Positions 51,921 to 59,731 of a stretch of DNA of 64,000 nucleotides are shown here, piece after piece (the stretch's first letter is position 1; each line of letters begins with the position of its first letter). The notes below the pieces were generated by a model, which saw only the letters and a list, made by a program, of their open reading frames with translations, was not told the DNA's origin and did no database searches. Where the stretch lies: positions 62,001 through 126,000 of the forward strand of contig NZ_FNTG01000004.1 of the NCBI RefSeq assembly GCF_900104795.1. Reading direction: 5' to 3'. Origin of the DNA: Burkholderia sp. WP9 (GTDB taxonomy: Bacteria; Pseudomonadota; Gammaproteobacteria; Burkholderiales; Burkholderiaceae). The position numbers and the translations under genes are program-made.

Positions 51921-52958
51921 ATGAGCGCAGTCGTCATCGATGTAATCGAAAAGGGCACGATCGCCCGCAGCTTCCTGAAGCAGATGGGTATCTCATACTT
52001 CTTTGATGGAAGCCTCACCGAGGTCGCGATCAACCGTCCGGGCGAGATCTGGACGCAGGGCAGTGCCGGATGGCGACGGCATGACGCACCGGCCTGTTCG
52101 CTGGATGCGTGCTTCAAGCTCGCCAACGCGCTGACGGTGATGAAGGGCGGCAGGTTTTCGACAAAGGAGCCGATTCATCCGGTGGTGCTGCCTGAGGGCC
52201 AGCGCGGGCACGTGCTGATGCAGCCGGCCTGCGAGCAGGACACGATCTCCATCACGATCCGTATCCCGTCAGACGTGCGCTTCCCGGTGGCCGACTATGA
52301 GCGCAACGGATGGTTCGAGGGCTATCGGGACGTGTCGCCGCGTCGCGACATGTCGGTGTCGCCCGACCTTCAGCCGTTCGAGCTCGAGATGCTTGATGCG
52401 AAAAGTCAGCGCAACGTCACGCGCATGCTCGAGCTTGCGGTCGCCAACCGGTTGAACATTGTGCTCGCCGGTGGTACCGGCTCCGGCAAGACAACACTGA
52501 ACAAGGCGCTCTCGGATCTCGTGCCGTCCGATGAACGGATCGGCACGATTGAGGATACGCCTGAGCTGTCACTGCCAAACCATCCCAACCGCGTACACAT
52601 GTTCTTCAGCGACACGCTGCCGGCGAAGGAACTGGTGCGCTCCACGCTGCGCATGAAGTTTGACCGTGTGTTTCTGGCCGAGCTGCGAGGCGACGAGACG
52701 TGGGACTACATGACGCTGCTCAATACGGGGACGCCCGGCGGCATCACAACCGTGCATTGCAACGATGCGCGGTCGGCACCGTCGCGCATCGCAACGCTGA
52801 TCAAGCAGAGCGCGGTCGGCCAGACGCTCGACTGGCAATTCATCATGGAACAGGTGCGCGTAACGGTTGATCTGGTTCTCTTCATGCGCAACAAGCGGCT
52901 CGCCGAGATCTGGTACGACCCGATCGGCAAGGCGCAGCTGCTGGGCTGTGTCTCATGA
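51921..52958 (+). CDS. virB11: VirB11-like traffic ATPase
   Basis: A 345-aa hexameric ATPase of the PulE/VirB11 class. Walker A GGTGSGKTT near residue 184, Asp box (ERIGTIEDTPEL), Walker B region (VFLAELRGDETWDY near 252) and His box (GGITTVHCNDARSAPSRI near 273) are all present. It drives pilus biogenesis and substrate transfer. ATG 51921 has AGGAG 8 bases upstream; a 9-codon in-frame extension is less likely. The stop overlaps the next gene (ATGA). Confidence 0.92.
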   Translation: MSAVVIDVIEKGTIARSFLKQMGISYFFDGSLTEVAINRPGEIWTQGSAGWRRHDAPACSLDACFKLANALTVMKGGRFSTKEPIHPVVLPEGQRGHVLMQPACEQDTISITIRIPSDVRFPVADYERNGWFEGYRDVSPRRDMSVSPDLQPFELEMLDAKSQRNVTRMLELAVANRLNIVLAGGTGSGKTTLNKALSDLVPSDERIGTIEDTPELSLPNHPNRVHMFFSDTLPAKELVRSTLRMKFDRVFLAELRGDETWDYMTLLNTGTPGGITTVHCNDARSAPSRIATLIKQSAVGQTLDWQFIMEQVRVTVDLVLFMRNKRLAEIWYDPIGKAQLLGCVS

Positions 52959-53218
52959 GCGCCGATGCTGCGGCGCAGATGATCGAACAGATCGCGATCA
53001 GCCTTTGCGGTGCGCTCGCCGTGTTCCTGTCGCAGGACCGGCGTGCGCACTGGCGGCGCTGGGCCTGCATCTTCGGGCTGGCCGCGCAGCCGTTCTGGTT
53101 CGACATGGCGTGGCGAGCGCATCAGTACGGCGTGCTCGCGCTGTGCCTTGTTTACGCGGCGTCGTGGGCGCGCGGTTTCACGGCGCACTGGCTCCTACGC
53201 AGGGAGGACGGCTTATGA
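52955..53218 (+). CDS. Small membrane protein, 87 aa
   Basis: A product with two or three short hydrophobic helices (IAISLCGALAVFLSQDRRAH; RRWACIFGLAAQPFWF; YGVLALCLVYAASWARGF). I recall similar small proteins in Burkholderia phages and conjugative elements. Start and stop both overlap neighbours, so it belongs to the operon. Confidence 0.6.
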   Translation: MSADAAAQMIEQIAISLCGALAVFLSQDRRAHWRRWACIFGLAAQPFWFDMAWRAHQYGVLALCLVYAASWARGFTAHWLLRREDGL

Positions 53219-53443
53219 ACTTCGCGATCGGCGATATCGAGGCTGCGATCGAGGGGTGGCGCATGCGTCCGTCGTCGGACGAAGCATTCGCTGCGAGCGC
53301 AGAGGCCCGTGCGCTCACCCGGCTCTACGGCGCCGGGAATCGCACACGGCTGCGAAGGCATCACCGACGTCGGGCTGGACGACGCGCAGCGCGACGCCCT
53401 TCGGATCCTTTCCACCCATCCAGCCGGAAGGTTCACGCAGTGA
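53215..53443 (+). pseudogene. DUF3717-like protein with an apparent frameshift
   Basis: The N-terminus MNFAIGDIEAAIEGWRMRPS, then EARALTRLYG, has the IEAAI.xWR...LTRLYG pattern of DUF3717 proteins. Near 53335 the frame should shift so that GITDVGLDDAQRDALRILST and a stop at 53441-53443 follow; that stop overlaps the next start (GTGA), which supports 53443 as the true end. Without the shift the frame would run through the next gene. The total length (229 bases) is one more than a multiple of three. Confidence 0.55.
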
Positions 53444-53733
53444 ACGCAGATCTCCCGATTCCCGCGATTGCCGATGTCGAGGCGGCCGCCGATGACGCGT
53501 CCCAGTGCAGATGGCGGCCGTCGGGCGCCTTTGCGCTGATCCATCGGTCGGGCTGGCCGGTCGCGCGTTACCCAGTCGATGACGAGTGGCGCTACCTGCT
53601 GTGGGAGCCGATCGACCGATGTGCGGCGGCGAATGGCAACCAGTTCCACGGACCCAACGATCACGTGCGCGACGCGATGCACTTGCATCGCGACCTGAGC
53701 GCGCATCTGCGACAACAGGAGATGGCGGCATGA
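53440..53733 (+). CDS. Hypothetical protein, 97 aa
   Basis: Starts GTG in overlap with the preceding stop and stops in overlap with the next ATG. The soluble product (SGAFALIHRSGWPVARYPVD, DEWRYLLWEPIDRCAAANGN) has conserved-looking Trp/Tyr residues but no recognised family. Confidence 0.5.
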   Translation: MNADLPIPAIADVEAAADDASQCRWRPSGAFALIHRSGWPVARYPVDDEWRYLLWEPIDRCAAANGNQFHGPNDHVRDAMHLHRDLSAHLRQQEMAA

Positions 53734-53792
53734 CAACGCATCTGAATTTCCGCGCCGATATCGACTCGGCCATCCACCTAGCCATTCATTGA
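53730..53792 (+). CDS. Possible 20-aa peptide
   Basis: A short ORF (MTTHLNFRADIDSAIHLAIH) that begins in an ATGA overlap with the previous stop and ends 9 bases before the coupling-protein N-terminal gene. It may only carry translation forward to the next gene. Confidence 0.3.
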   Translation: MTTHLNFRADIDSAIHLAIH

Positions 53793-53801
53793 GGACCGGC
53801 C

Positions 53802-54164
53802 ATGCCGAAACCGCTTCGCATTCTGATCCCCCTCGTGATCGTCCTGCTGATCCTGTGCGGCTTCGCGTTCCTCGGCCAGTTCGCCGGCGGCCAGCTTTTC
53901 GCGAAGATGCAGAAGCTGCCGGAGGGCAGCGCGGGCTTCTTCACGCTGTACGACTACTGGCATGCCTTCGGCGACGTGCCTGCTGTTGTGCGCGCGCTCA
54001 AGGTATGCACGCTGCTGTCAGTGGTCATTACCGGCCTGCCAGTGGTCGTGATTACGATGGCGCTTGTGTCGGGGCGCAAGCGCCTCGCGCAGTTTGGCGA
54101 GGCCCGCTTCGCGACCCGCGGCGACATTGTGAAAGCGGGCCTGCTGGAGAAAAAACAACCATGA
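53802..54164 (+). CDS. VirD4/TraG N-terminal membrane domain, encoded separately
   Basis: A 120-aa product with two transmembrane helices (ILIPLVIVLLILCGFAFLGQ; VCTLLSVVITGLPVVVITMA) ending FGEARFATRGDIVKAGLLEK. This is the piece that normally precedes the ATPase domain in a single coupling protein. The stop (54162-54164) overlaps the ATG of the ATPase part (54161). A run of six A (54150-54155) directly before the stop could also allow a -1 shift to fuse both parts. Confidence 0.75.
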   Translation: MPKPLRILIPLVIVLLILCGFAFLGQFAGGQLFAKMQKLPEGSAGFFTLYDYWHAFGDVPAVVRALKVCTLLSVVITGLPVVVITMALVSGRKRLAQFGEARFATRGDIVKAGLLEKKQP

Positions 54165-55945
54165 CGAATTCACAACATCTGTATCCGCCGTTCATTGTCG
54201 GCAAGTACAAGGGTGAATATCTGAAGTATTACGGCCAGGATTTCCTGATGGCGGCCGCCGGCACCCGCTCCGGCAAGGGCACGTCGCTTGTGATCCCGAA
54301 TCTTCTCACCTATCCCGATTCGGTCGTGGTCGAGGACGTCAAGGAAGAGAACTACCTGTATACGTCGGGCTACCGGCGTGCGTGCGGTCACGAAACCTAC
54401 CTGTGGGCGCCGTTCTCGGAAGACGGCCGCTCACATGCGTACAACCCGCTCGACTACATCCAGCGTCGCGCACCCTATACGCGCGTGGGCGACGTGATGA
54501 CGATCGGCGAGCACCTGTATCCGTCCAGCGTCGACGCGCGTCTGAAGTACTGGAACGACAATGCCCGCAACCTGTTCATCGGGATTGTGCTGTATCTGCT
54601 GGAAACGCCCTCGCTGCCATGCACGTTTGGCGAGGTGCTGCGGCAGGCCTCCGGCAAGGGCAGGACGATCCGTGAACACATCTCGTCGATCGTCAGCACG
54701 CGCGTGAATGCGACTGACGCGCTGCCGGCGCTCACCTTCGAGTGTCTCGATGCGCTGAACCGCTTCCTGTCGCAATCGAAGGAGGCCTTCGCGAACATCG
54801 TATCGACGATGACCGCGCCCCTGAACGTCTTCAGCAATCCGGTCGTCGACGCGGCAACCAGCCGCTCGGACTTCGATCTGGGCGACGTGCGCAAAAAGCG
54901 CATGTCGATCTACGTTGGCATCAAGCCGGGCGATCTGAAAGCCGGTGCGCTGCTGGTCAATCTCTTTTTCTCGCAGCTGATCGACCTGAACACGCGCGAG
55001 CTTCCCGCCGAAAATCCGGCGCTGAAATACCAGTGCGCGCTGGTCCTGGACGAGTTTGCAGCGCCCGGCAAGATCGACATCATTGATACCGCCAACGCAT
55101 TCATTGCGGGCTACAACCTGCGACTGATGCTGATTTTCCAGGGTATGTCGCAGCTCGAGGATCCGAAGCTGTACGGAAAGCACGGCGCCGAAACGCTGGC
55201 AATCAACTGCAAGATGCGCAGCCTGTATGCGCCGCGCACCGTGAAGGAGTCGGAAGAGTACTCGAAGATGCTGGGCACCTTCACCCATATGGCGCGCTCG
55301 CGCAGCCGCAGCCGCGGCCGCAGTTCGTCGACCAGCACCAATGAGTCGGAGCACGGCAGGCCGCTCATGTTGCCGCAGGAGCTGCGTGCATTGAAACACA
55401 ACAAACAGATCATCACGATCGAGGGCTGCGAGCCGATCCTGTGCGAGAAGGCGTTTTTCTATGAAGACGCCGAGCTCGTCGACCGGCTCGTGCGGCAGAG
55501 CCCCTACCTGCAAGGGGTGATGGCGAAGCTGGAGAACGCCAACCGCCGACGCGCCTGGCTCGGCTTCACCCCGAAGTTTCCGGACGAACAGCAGATGAAG
55601 CACGCTGCGTTCGTCGCGCGCGAGCTCTGTGCACCCGTGCCCAGGATCGACGTCGAGCAATGGTGGCACGCGCAGAATGCCGCCCGCCGTGCGCAGCAGG
55701 GCGTCGCTGCCGCGGATGCGGCCAGGCAGTCGGCCGGTCCACCGCGCGACGTGCGCGAGCACGAGATCGGCGTGCTTGCGCCTGTTCACTTCACCAACCG
55801 TCACAGCATACGCGCGTCGCTCTTCCAGCTGATGCCTTACCTGCGTGAAGTCCTGCCAGACGCGGCTGCCGCAACTGCGTCGACTGCGGACGCACACAGC
55901 TCTGTCGCCCCGCCCCAACCTGAACCGCAAGGAGTCATCGTATGA
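54161..55945 (+). CDS. virD4: VirD4/TraG coupling protein, ATPase part
   Basis: A 594-aa T4SS coupling ATPase that brings the DNA-relaxase complex to the channel. It begins FIVGKYKGEYLKYYGQDFLM, then Walker A AAGTRSGKGTSLVIPNLL near residue 33; Walker B is ALVLDEFAAPGKI near 295; later motifs RLMLIFQGMSQLEDPKLYGK are present. Family proteins usually include about 120 further N-terminal residues with two membrane helices, which here are in the overlapping upstream gene. GGAGA lies 11 bases before the ATG. The stop overlaps the next start. Confidence 0.88.
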   Translation: MTNSQHLYPPFIVGKYKGEYLKYYGQDFLMAAAGTRSGKGTSLVIPNLLTYPDSVVVEDVKEENYLYTSGYRRACGHETYLWAPFSEDGRSHAYNPLDYIQRRAPYTRVGDVMTIGEHLYPSSVDARLKYWNDNARNLFIGIVLYLLETPSLPCTFGEVLRQASGKGRTIREHISSIVSTRVNATDALPALTFECLDALNRFLSQSKEAFANIVSTMTAPLNVFSNPVVDAATSRSDFDLGDVRKKRMSIYVGIKPGDLKAGALLVNLFFSQLIDLNTRELPAENPALKYQCALVLDEFAAPGKIDIIDTANAFIAGYNLRLMLIFQGMSQLEDPKLYGKHGAETLAINCKMRSLYAPRTVKESEEYSKMLGTFTHMARSRSRSRGRSSSTSTNESEHGRPLMLPQELRALKHNKQIITIEGCEPILCEKAFFYEDAELVDRLVRQSPYLQGVMAKLENANRRRAWLGFTPKFPDEQQMKHAAFVARELCAPVPRIDVEQWWHAQNAARRAQQGVAAADAARQSAGPPRDVREHEIGVLAPVHFTNRHSIRASLFQLMPYLREVLPDAAAATASTADAHSSVAPPQPEPQGVIV

Positions 55946-57585
55946 ACGAGATCGAATTTCCCGACGACCTGATCGATTACCGCGAGCGTGGCGCGGCCAA
56001 TTCCGACGACGCGTCGGCGATACGTGCCCGGTCGACGCCGCCGGCGAACGAGCCGGATGCCGGCAGGGTGCCGCTCAATCCCGGGACCCCTGTCGACAGC
56101 ACGACGCAAGGGCGGTTGAAAAAAATCCGGGCGGCGGATCGCGCGAAGGCCGAGGCGTTGCTGAAACGCGACTCGTCGACCAATACAGAGACCAGCACAG
56201 CGATTGACGAAGCGGTGAGGCCAGCCGACGGAACGGGCAAGCCGCTCGGGAAGACTCGCGACCAGACTGAAAACACCATCCGGCCGAAGCCGATTTTCGA
56301 GAAGACTGGTTACGACGTGCCGAAGTCGGTAGCCAACCAGTACGTGGCGCACGAGGGTAAGTTTCTCGATCGCAAAAGCGAGGCGGTGCACTTCGAGGAC
56401 AGGGGCCGCTCGCTGTCGACGGACAGTGAGGACCGCGACGTGATCGCGCACATGGTCGAAGTCGCGAAGGCGAAGCACTGGGGCGAGTTGCAGCTCAAGG
56501 GTAGCGAGGAATTCCGTCGACAGGCGTGGATCGCGGCCGAGCTCGCTGGCATGCCGACGCGTGGATTCAAGCCCCAGGAGCAGGATCGGGCCGTACTGAC
56601 CGCCGCGCGCGAGGCGATGCGCATCGGGGCTGGCGAGCGATCGAATGATCCGGACAAGGCGCGCACGAATGAGATGGAGGCCGCAGACGCCGCAGGGCAA
56701 AAGAAGCCCGCCGCGCCGCGGCGTGAAAGCGCCGCGCCCGAAGGCGGCCGCACGGCCGCCCCGCAACCGTTGTCGGCCACACCGGCCAGCCCGGTTCAGG
56801 ACACGCCAACGCCGGCCGGTGTCACGGCGGGCGTACTGGTGGCGCACGGGCCCGCGCCTTTCAACCACGATGAAAAGCAGAACGACAGCTACTACGCGAC
56901 CGTGCGTACGCAGGCCGGCGAGCGCACGGTCTGGGGACTGGACCTCGAGCGTGCGATCGCAGAGAGCGGCGTGCAGACGGGCCAGCAGATCGAACTGGAG
57001 AAGGGTGGCAGCCGCAGCATGACAGCCGAGCAGCGCCAGTTCGACAAAAAGGGCAAGGAGCTCGCGCCGAAGACGGTCACGAGCCGGCGCAACGAGTGGT
57101 TTGTGTCCTCGCCCGATGTGCCTGGCCTGCCCACGCGTGAGCAGCGCGAAGCGCTTGCCAGCGCACGGCGGGAGGGCGACGAGCGCCGGCGGATCGTCGA
57201 GGCGCGCGAGCGGTTTCTGAACGGCGAGTGGAAATACTCGAAGGAACAGCAGCAGACGCTCGATGAAGCACGCGAACGGATCAAGGCGCAGGCAGCGCGC
57301 GAGGTGCTGCGTGACGAGATCAAAAACCTGCCAGAGCAGCAGCAGGAGAAGCTGATGGGGGAGTTCGAAAGCGCCGTGACCGCGGCGCGCGCCGCTAACC
57401 GGTCACTGGACGTGCCGATGCCTCAGGTAAGCGAAGCGACGATCGAGGCGGTACGCGAGCAGATCGGGCGGGAGCGCGCCGGGCAGGGCAGAGATAGGCA
57501 GCAATCGTCGCGTGAACAGGCACAGCCCGCAGCGCAAACCCAGGAGGCCGGCCCTGACTCGCCGACGCTCGAAATCGAACCGTAA
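55942..57585 (+). CDS. LPD7-domain conjugation protein without relaxase domain
   Basis: A 547-aa soluble protein. Residues about 115-215 form an LPD7-like domain (IFEKTGYDVPKSVANQYVAH, KSEAVHFEDRGRSLSTDSED, ELQLKGSEEFRRQAWIAAEL), normally found toward the C-terminus of MOB-type relaxases and primases. A second conserved segment (VLVAHGPAPFNHDEKQNDSY, WGLDLERAIAESGVQTGQQI near 297) matches another relaxase C-terminal module. There is no HxH-type relaxase site. Flanks are Ala/Glu/Gln-rich helices. It may be an accessory or a secreted DNA-processing protein; start overlaps virD4. Confidence 0.72.
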   Translation: MNEIEFPDDLIDYRERGAANSDDASAIRARSTPPANEPDAGRVPLNPGTPVDSTTQGRLKKIRAADRAKAEALLKRDSSTNTETSTAIDEAVRPADGTGKPLGKTRDQTENTIRPKPIFEKTGYDVPKSVANQYVAHEGKFLDRKSEAVHFEDRGRSLSTDSEDRDVIAHMVEVAKAKHWGELQLKGSEEFRRQAWIAAELAGMPTRGFKPQEQDRAVLTAAREAMRIGAGERSNDPDKARTNEMEAADAAGQKKPAAPRRESAAPEGGRTAAPQPLSATPASPVQDTPTPAGVTAGVLVAHGPAPFNHDEKQNDSYYATVRTQAGERTVWGLDLERAIAESGVQTGQQIELEKGGSRSMTAEQRQFDKKGKELAPKTVTSRRNEWFVSSPDVPGLPTREQREALASARREGDERRRIVEARERFLNGEWKYSKEQQQTLDEARERIKAQAAREVLRDEIKNLPEQQQEKLMGEFESAVTAARAANRSLDVPMPQVSEATIEAVREQIGRERAGQGRDRQQSSREQAQPAAQTQEAGPDSPTLEIEP

Positions 57586-57647
57586 CGAACACGTGACCGA
57601 CGCTGCGCGCGCGGTCGCGACTCACACAACAACCGGAGAGACGCACC

Positions 57648-58355
57648 ATGAAAATCGCTGTCATCAATTTCTCGGGCAACGTCGGCAAAACTACCATTGC
57701 GCATCACCTTCTGGCACCTCGACTGGAAGGCGCCGAGGTTATATCGATCGAGTCGATCAACTCGGATGGTACCGGGAACGCCGCCTTGCGCGGCAAACAG
57801 TTCGATGAATTGCAGGACCGGATGATGACCATGCGACACGTTGTCGTTGACGTGGGAGCATCCAACGTCGAAGACTTTATCGCGTTGATGCAAAGCTACG
57901 ACGGGTCACACGAGGACTTCGATATGTTCATTGTTCCGACCGTACCGCCTCTGAAGCAACAGCTCGACACGATAGCCACGCTCGATCAGTTGAGCGCCCT
58001 GGGCGTAGCATCCGACCGGATCAGATTGCTGTTCAACTTCGTTGATCCGAAGAGCAATCTGGACAAGGTTTTCGGTCGCCTGTTTACGCGTCATGCGGCA
58101 GTGGGTGGCTTTGTTCTCGATCCGTCCGCAGTCATTTATGAAAATCCGATTTATGAAAAGATAAAGACGATCGGCAAGACCATTACTGACGTCAACAGCG
58201 ACACAACGGATTATGTTGCGTGGAACGCACGGTCAATGGAGGACGATACGCCGGCGCCCCAGCGAGCCCATATCCGTCAGATGGTCGCCATCAAACGACT
58301 GGCCACGCGTGTAACACGCGAGCATGACGACGCGTTCCGGCTTCTGGTGCACTGA
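57648..58355 (+). CDS. stbB: ParA-like ATPase, StbB type
   Basis: A 235-aa P-loop ATPase. The deviant Walker A is INFSGNVGKTTIA near residue 6; the switch region HVVVDVGASN near 64 and FIVPTVPPLKQQLDTIATLD near 94 follow. StbB of plasmids such as R388 acts in conjugation and plasmid localisation rather than classical partition. ATG 57648 follows GGAGAGACGCACC. Followed by a StbC-like gene with a TGATG junction. Confidence 0.78.
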   Translation: MKIAVINFSGNVGKTTIAHHLLAPRLEGAEVISIESINSDGTGNAALRGKQFDELQDRMMTMRHVVVDVGASNVEDFIALMQSYDGSHEDFDMFIVPTVPPLKQQLDTIATLDQLSALGVASDRIRLLFNFVDPKSNLDKVFGRLFTRHAAVGGFVLDPSAVIYENPIYEKIKTIGKTITDVNSDTTDYVAWNARSMEDDTPAPQRAHIRQMVAIKRLATRVTREHDDAFRLLVH

Positions 58356-58807
58356 TGGGCGCGCCGGAAGATTCGATCCGTGAGGAACTGATCGGCGCGG
58401 TGCTGGGCGAACTCTCGCTTTTGCGCCGCGACGTGAAGGAACTGTCGCAGCTCCTCGAGGCGAGCGGCAAGCGGTTCAAGGACGACGGCGAACTGACGCT
58501 GCTGCGCTTCACGTCCCGCTACGAGCAGTTCCTCAACGAGTTCGCAGCATCGAGCACCGACGTGCTGGCCGAAGCGGGACGGTTTTCGGAGGCCCGCGAC
58601 CAACTGCTTGGCGAGATCTCGCTCAGGCAGTACGACGAGGCCAACGGACGAAGCCGCGATCTGCTACGTGACGTCTTGCGTGAGGAGCGTGGCCGCGGTC
58701 GTGGTATCGGCCGGATCGAACTGGCCGCATGGACCGTGTGCGCGATGCTTGGCTCGGCGGCACTCACGGTCGGAGCCCTTGCGGCGCTGCGCCTTCTGAC
58801 CACCTGA
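58355..58807 (+). CDS. StbC-like tail-anchored protein
   Basis: A 150-aa protein: coiled-coil helices (LLRRDVKELSQLLEASGKRF, DQLLGEISLRQYDEANGRSR) and a C-terminal membrane anchor (WTVCAMLGSAALTVGALAAL). Its position after stbB and this layout fit StbC. The ATG overlaps the stbB stop. Assignment rests on context more than on sequence. Confidence 0.6.
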   Translation: MGAPEDSIREELIGAVLGELSLLRRDVKELSQLLEASGKRFKDDGELTLLRFTSRYEQFLNEFAASSTDVLAEAGRFSEARDQLLGEISLRQYDEANGRSRDLLRDVLREERGRGRGIGRIELAAWTVCAMLGSAALTVGALAALRLLTT

Positions 58808-58818
58808 CAGGAGATCTC

Positions 58819-59133
58819 ATGAAACGACTGATCGCAATGTTAATCTGCGGCGCGGTCGCCACCCAGACGGTGGCGCTGGCCGACGACGACAATCCGTCCG
58901 CCTGCGGTGCCGTCCTGTGTCTCGCCGGACTGATCGCCGGTGGCAGTGCCGGCGGGGACTGCAAAAACTATATGACGGGTTACTTTTCCATCGTGAAATT
59001 TCACCACGGCCACTTCGATGAGACAGGCACGTCGAATGCCCGCAGCGATTTCACGAACCAGTGCCAGAGCGTTGGACCGGATACGAAGAAAGGTGTGAAC
59101 GACCGCTACGGAAACGTTCAATCTGGTCCGTGA
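58819..59133 (+). CDS. trbM: TrbM/KikA-like secreted protein
   Basis: A 104-aa exported protein with a signal peptide (cleavage near VALADDD) and TrbM features: CGAVLCLAG near residue 33, GGDCKNYMTGYFSIVKFHHG near 50 and FTNQCQSVG near 78, with four Cys likely forming disulfides. TrbM/KikA proteins accompany IncP, IncN and related transfer regions. Last gene of the operon, before two terminators. Confidence 0.8.
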   Translation: MKRLIAMLICGAVATQTVALADDDNPSACGAVLCLAGLIAGGSAGGDCKNYMTGYFSIVKFHHGHFDETGTSNARSDFTNQCQSVGPDTKKGVNDRYGNVQSGP

Positions 59134-59152
59134 CGCGCAGCCGGTCTCTCAG

Positions 59153-59191
59153 GTCCTGACAAAGTTTTGCCCTCGGAAGTCAGGACTTTTT
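59153..59191 (+). terminator. Rho-independent terminator 1 after the T4SS operon
   Basis: An 8-bp stem (GTCCTGAC / GTCAGGAC at 59153-59160 and 59179-59186) followed by five Ts, 20 bases after the trbM-like stop. Confidence 0.8.
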
Positions 59192-59196
59192 ACGGT

Positions 59197-59221
59197 GCGG
59201 GCTGCGGCCCGCGCCTTTTTT
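59197..59221 (+). terminator. Rho-independent terminator 2 after the T4SS operon
   Basis: A compact GC-rich hairpin (GCGGGC, loop TGCG, GCCCGC) followed by GCC and six Ts, directly after the first terminator. Confidence 0.85.
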
Positions 59222-59268
59222 CATTCATTCACAGATGGCCCGCAGGGGCATTTTATGGAGAACCCACG

Positions 59269-59517
59269 ATGCCGCTGACAGATGAAACATTGCGCAAAGA
59301 CCACGCTGCACTTCGCCTCGCGATCGAACTGCCTGGCTTTGACTGCAATCGCGTGATTGCGCATTTGCGGGTCGCCGGCAAGCCGATGTGGAGAGAACTA
59401 CCGTTCCAGCTCGCCTCCGTCAGCTTCGACTCGAGGAAGGCTGCCGCGTCTGGATTGAGCGAGCACGGTCAGCGAGAGGTCAACCCTGTCTTCAATGCCT
59501 TGCGCAACTGTCCGTGA
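59269..59517 (+). CDS. Hypothetical protein, 82 aa
   Basis: A soluble product (MPLTDETLRKDHAALRLAIE, NRVIAHLRVAGKPMWRELPF). It lies after the T4SS terminators, so it needs its own promoter; AT-rich sequence with TTTTTTCATTCATTC precedes it. Ribosome site GGAGAACC. Family unknown. Confidence 0.4.
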   Translation: MPLTDETLRKDHAALRLAIELPGFDCNRVIAHLRVAGKPMWRELPFQLASVSFDSRKAAASGLSEHGQREVNPVFNALRNCP

Positions 59518-59731
59518 CAGCGATGTCGAATTGCGCGCTGTTGCGCCCGTTAATTACCCGCAGGATCGTCGAGGTGTCCTGGCGTCGAGGTTCTGTGCCG
59601 CCGCGCCGGTTGCCGTAACGTTGCCAGCACCATTTCTCGACCAGCTGATGGTTGCCGCGCTGGCCTTTCCGTTTCGGCTACGCGGAGTCACGGTAAGAGA
59701 CCAGGCATCTCCCTGCTGGAAAATTTGTCGA
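59518..59731. other. Short gap between convergent genes
   Basis: No supported gene. It separates the small plus-strand gene from the end of the large minus-strand helicase gene; no clear hairpin-plus-T-run is visible here. Confidence 0.35.

Noticed and set aside
54431..55930. 499-aa minus-strand frame opposite virD4
   Set aside because: Shadow of the coupling-protein gene, which has Walker A and B motifs.
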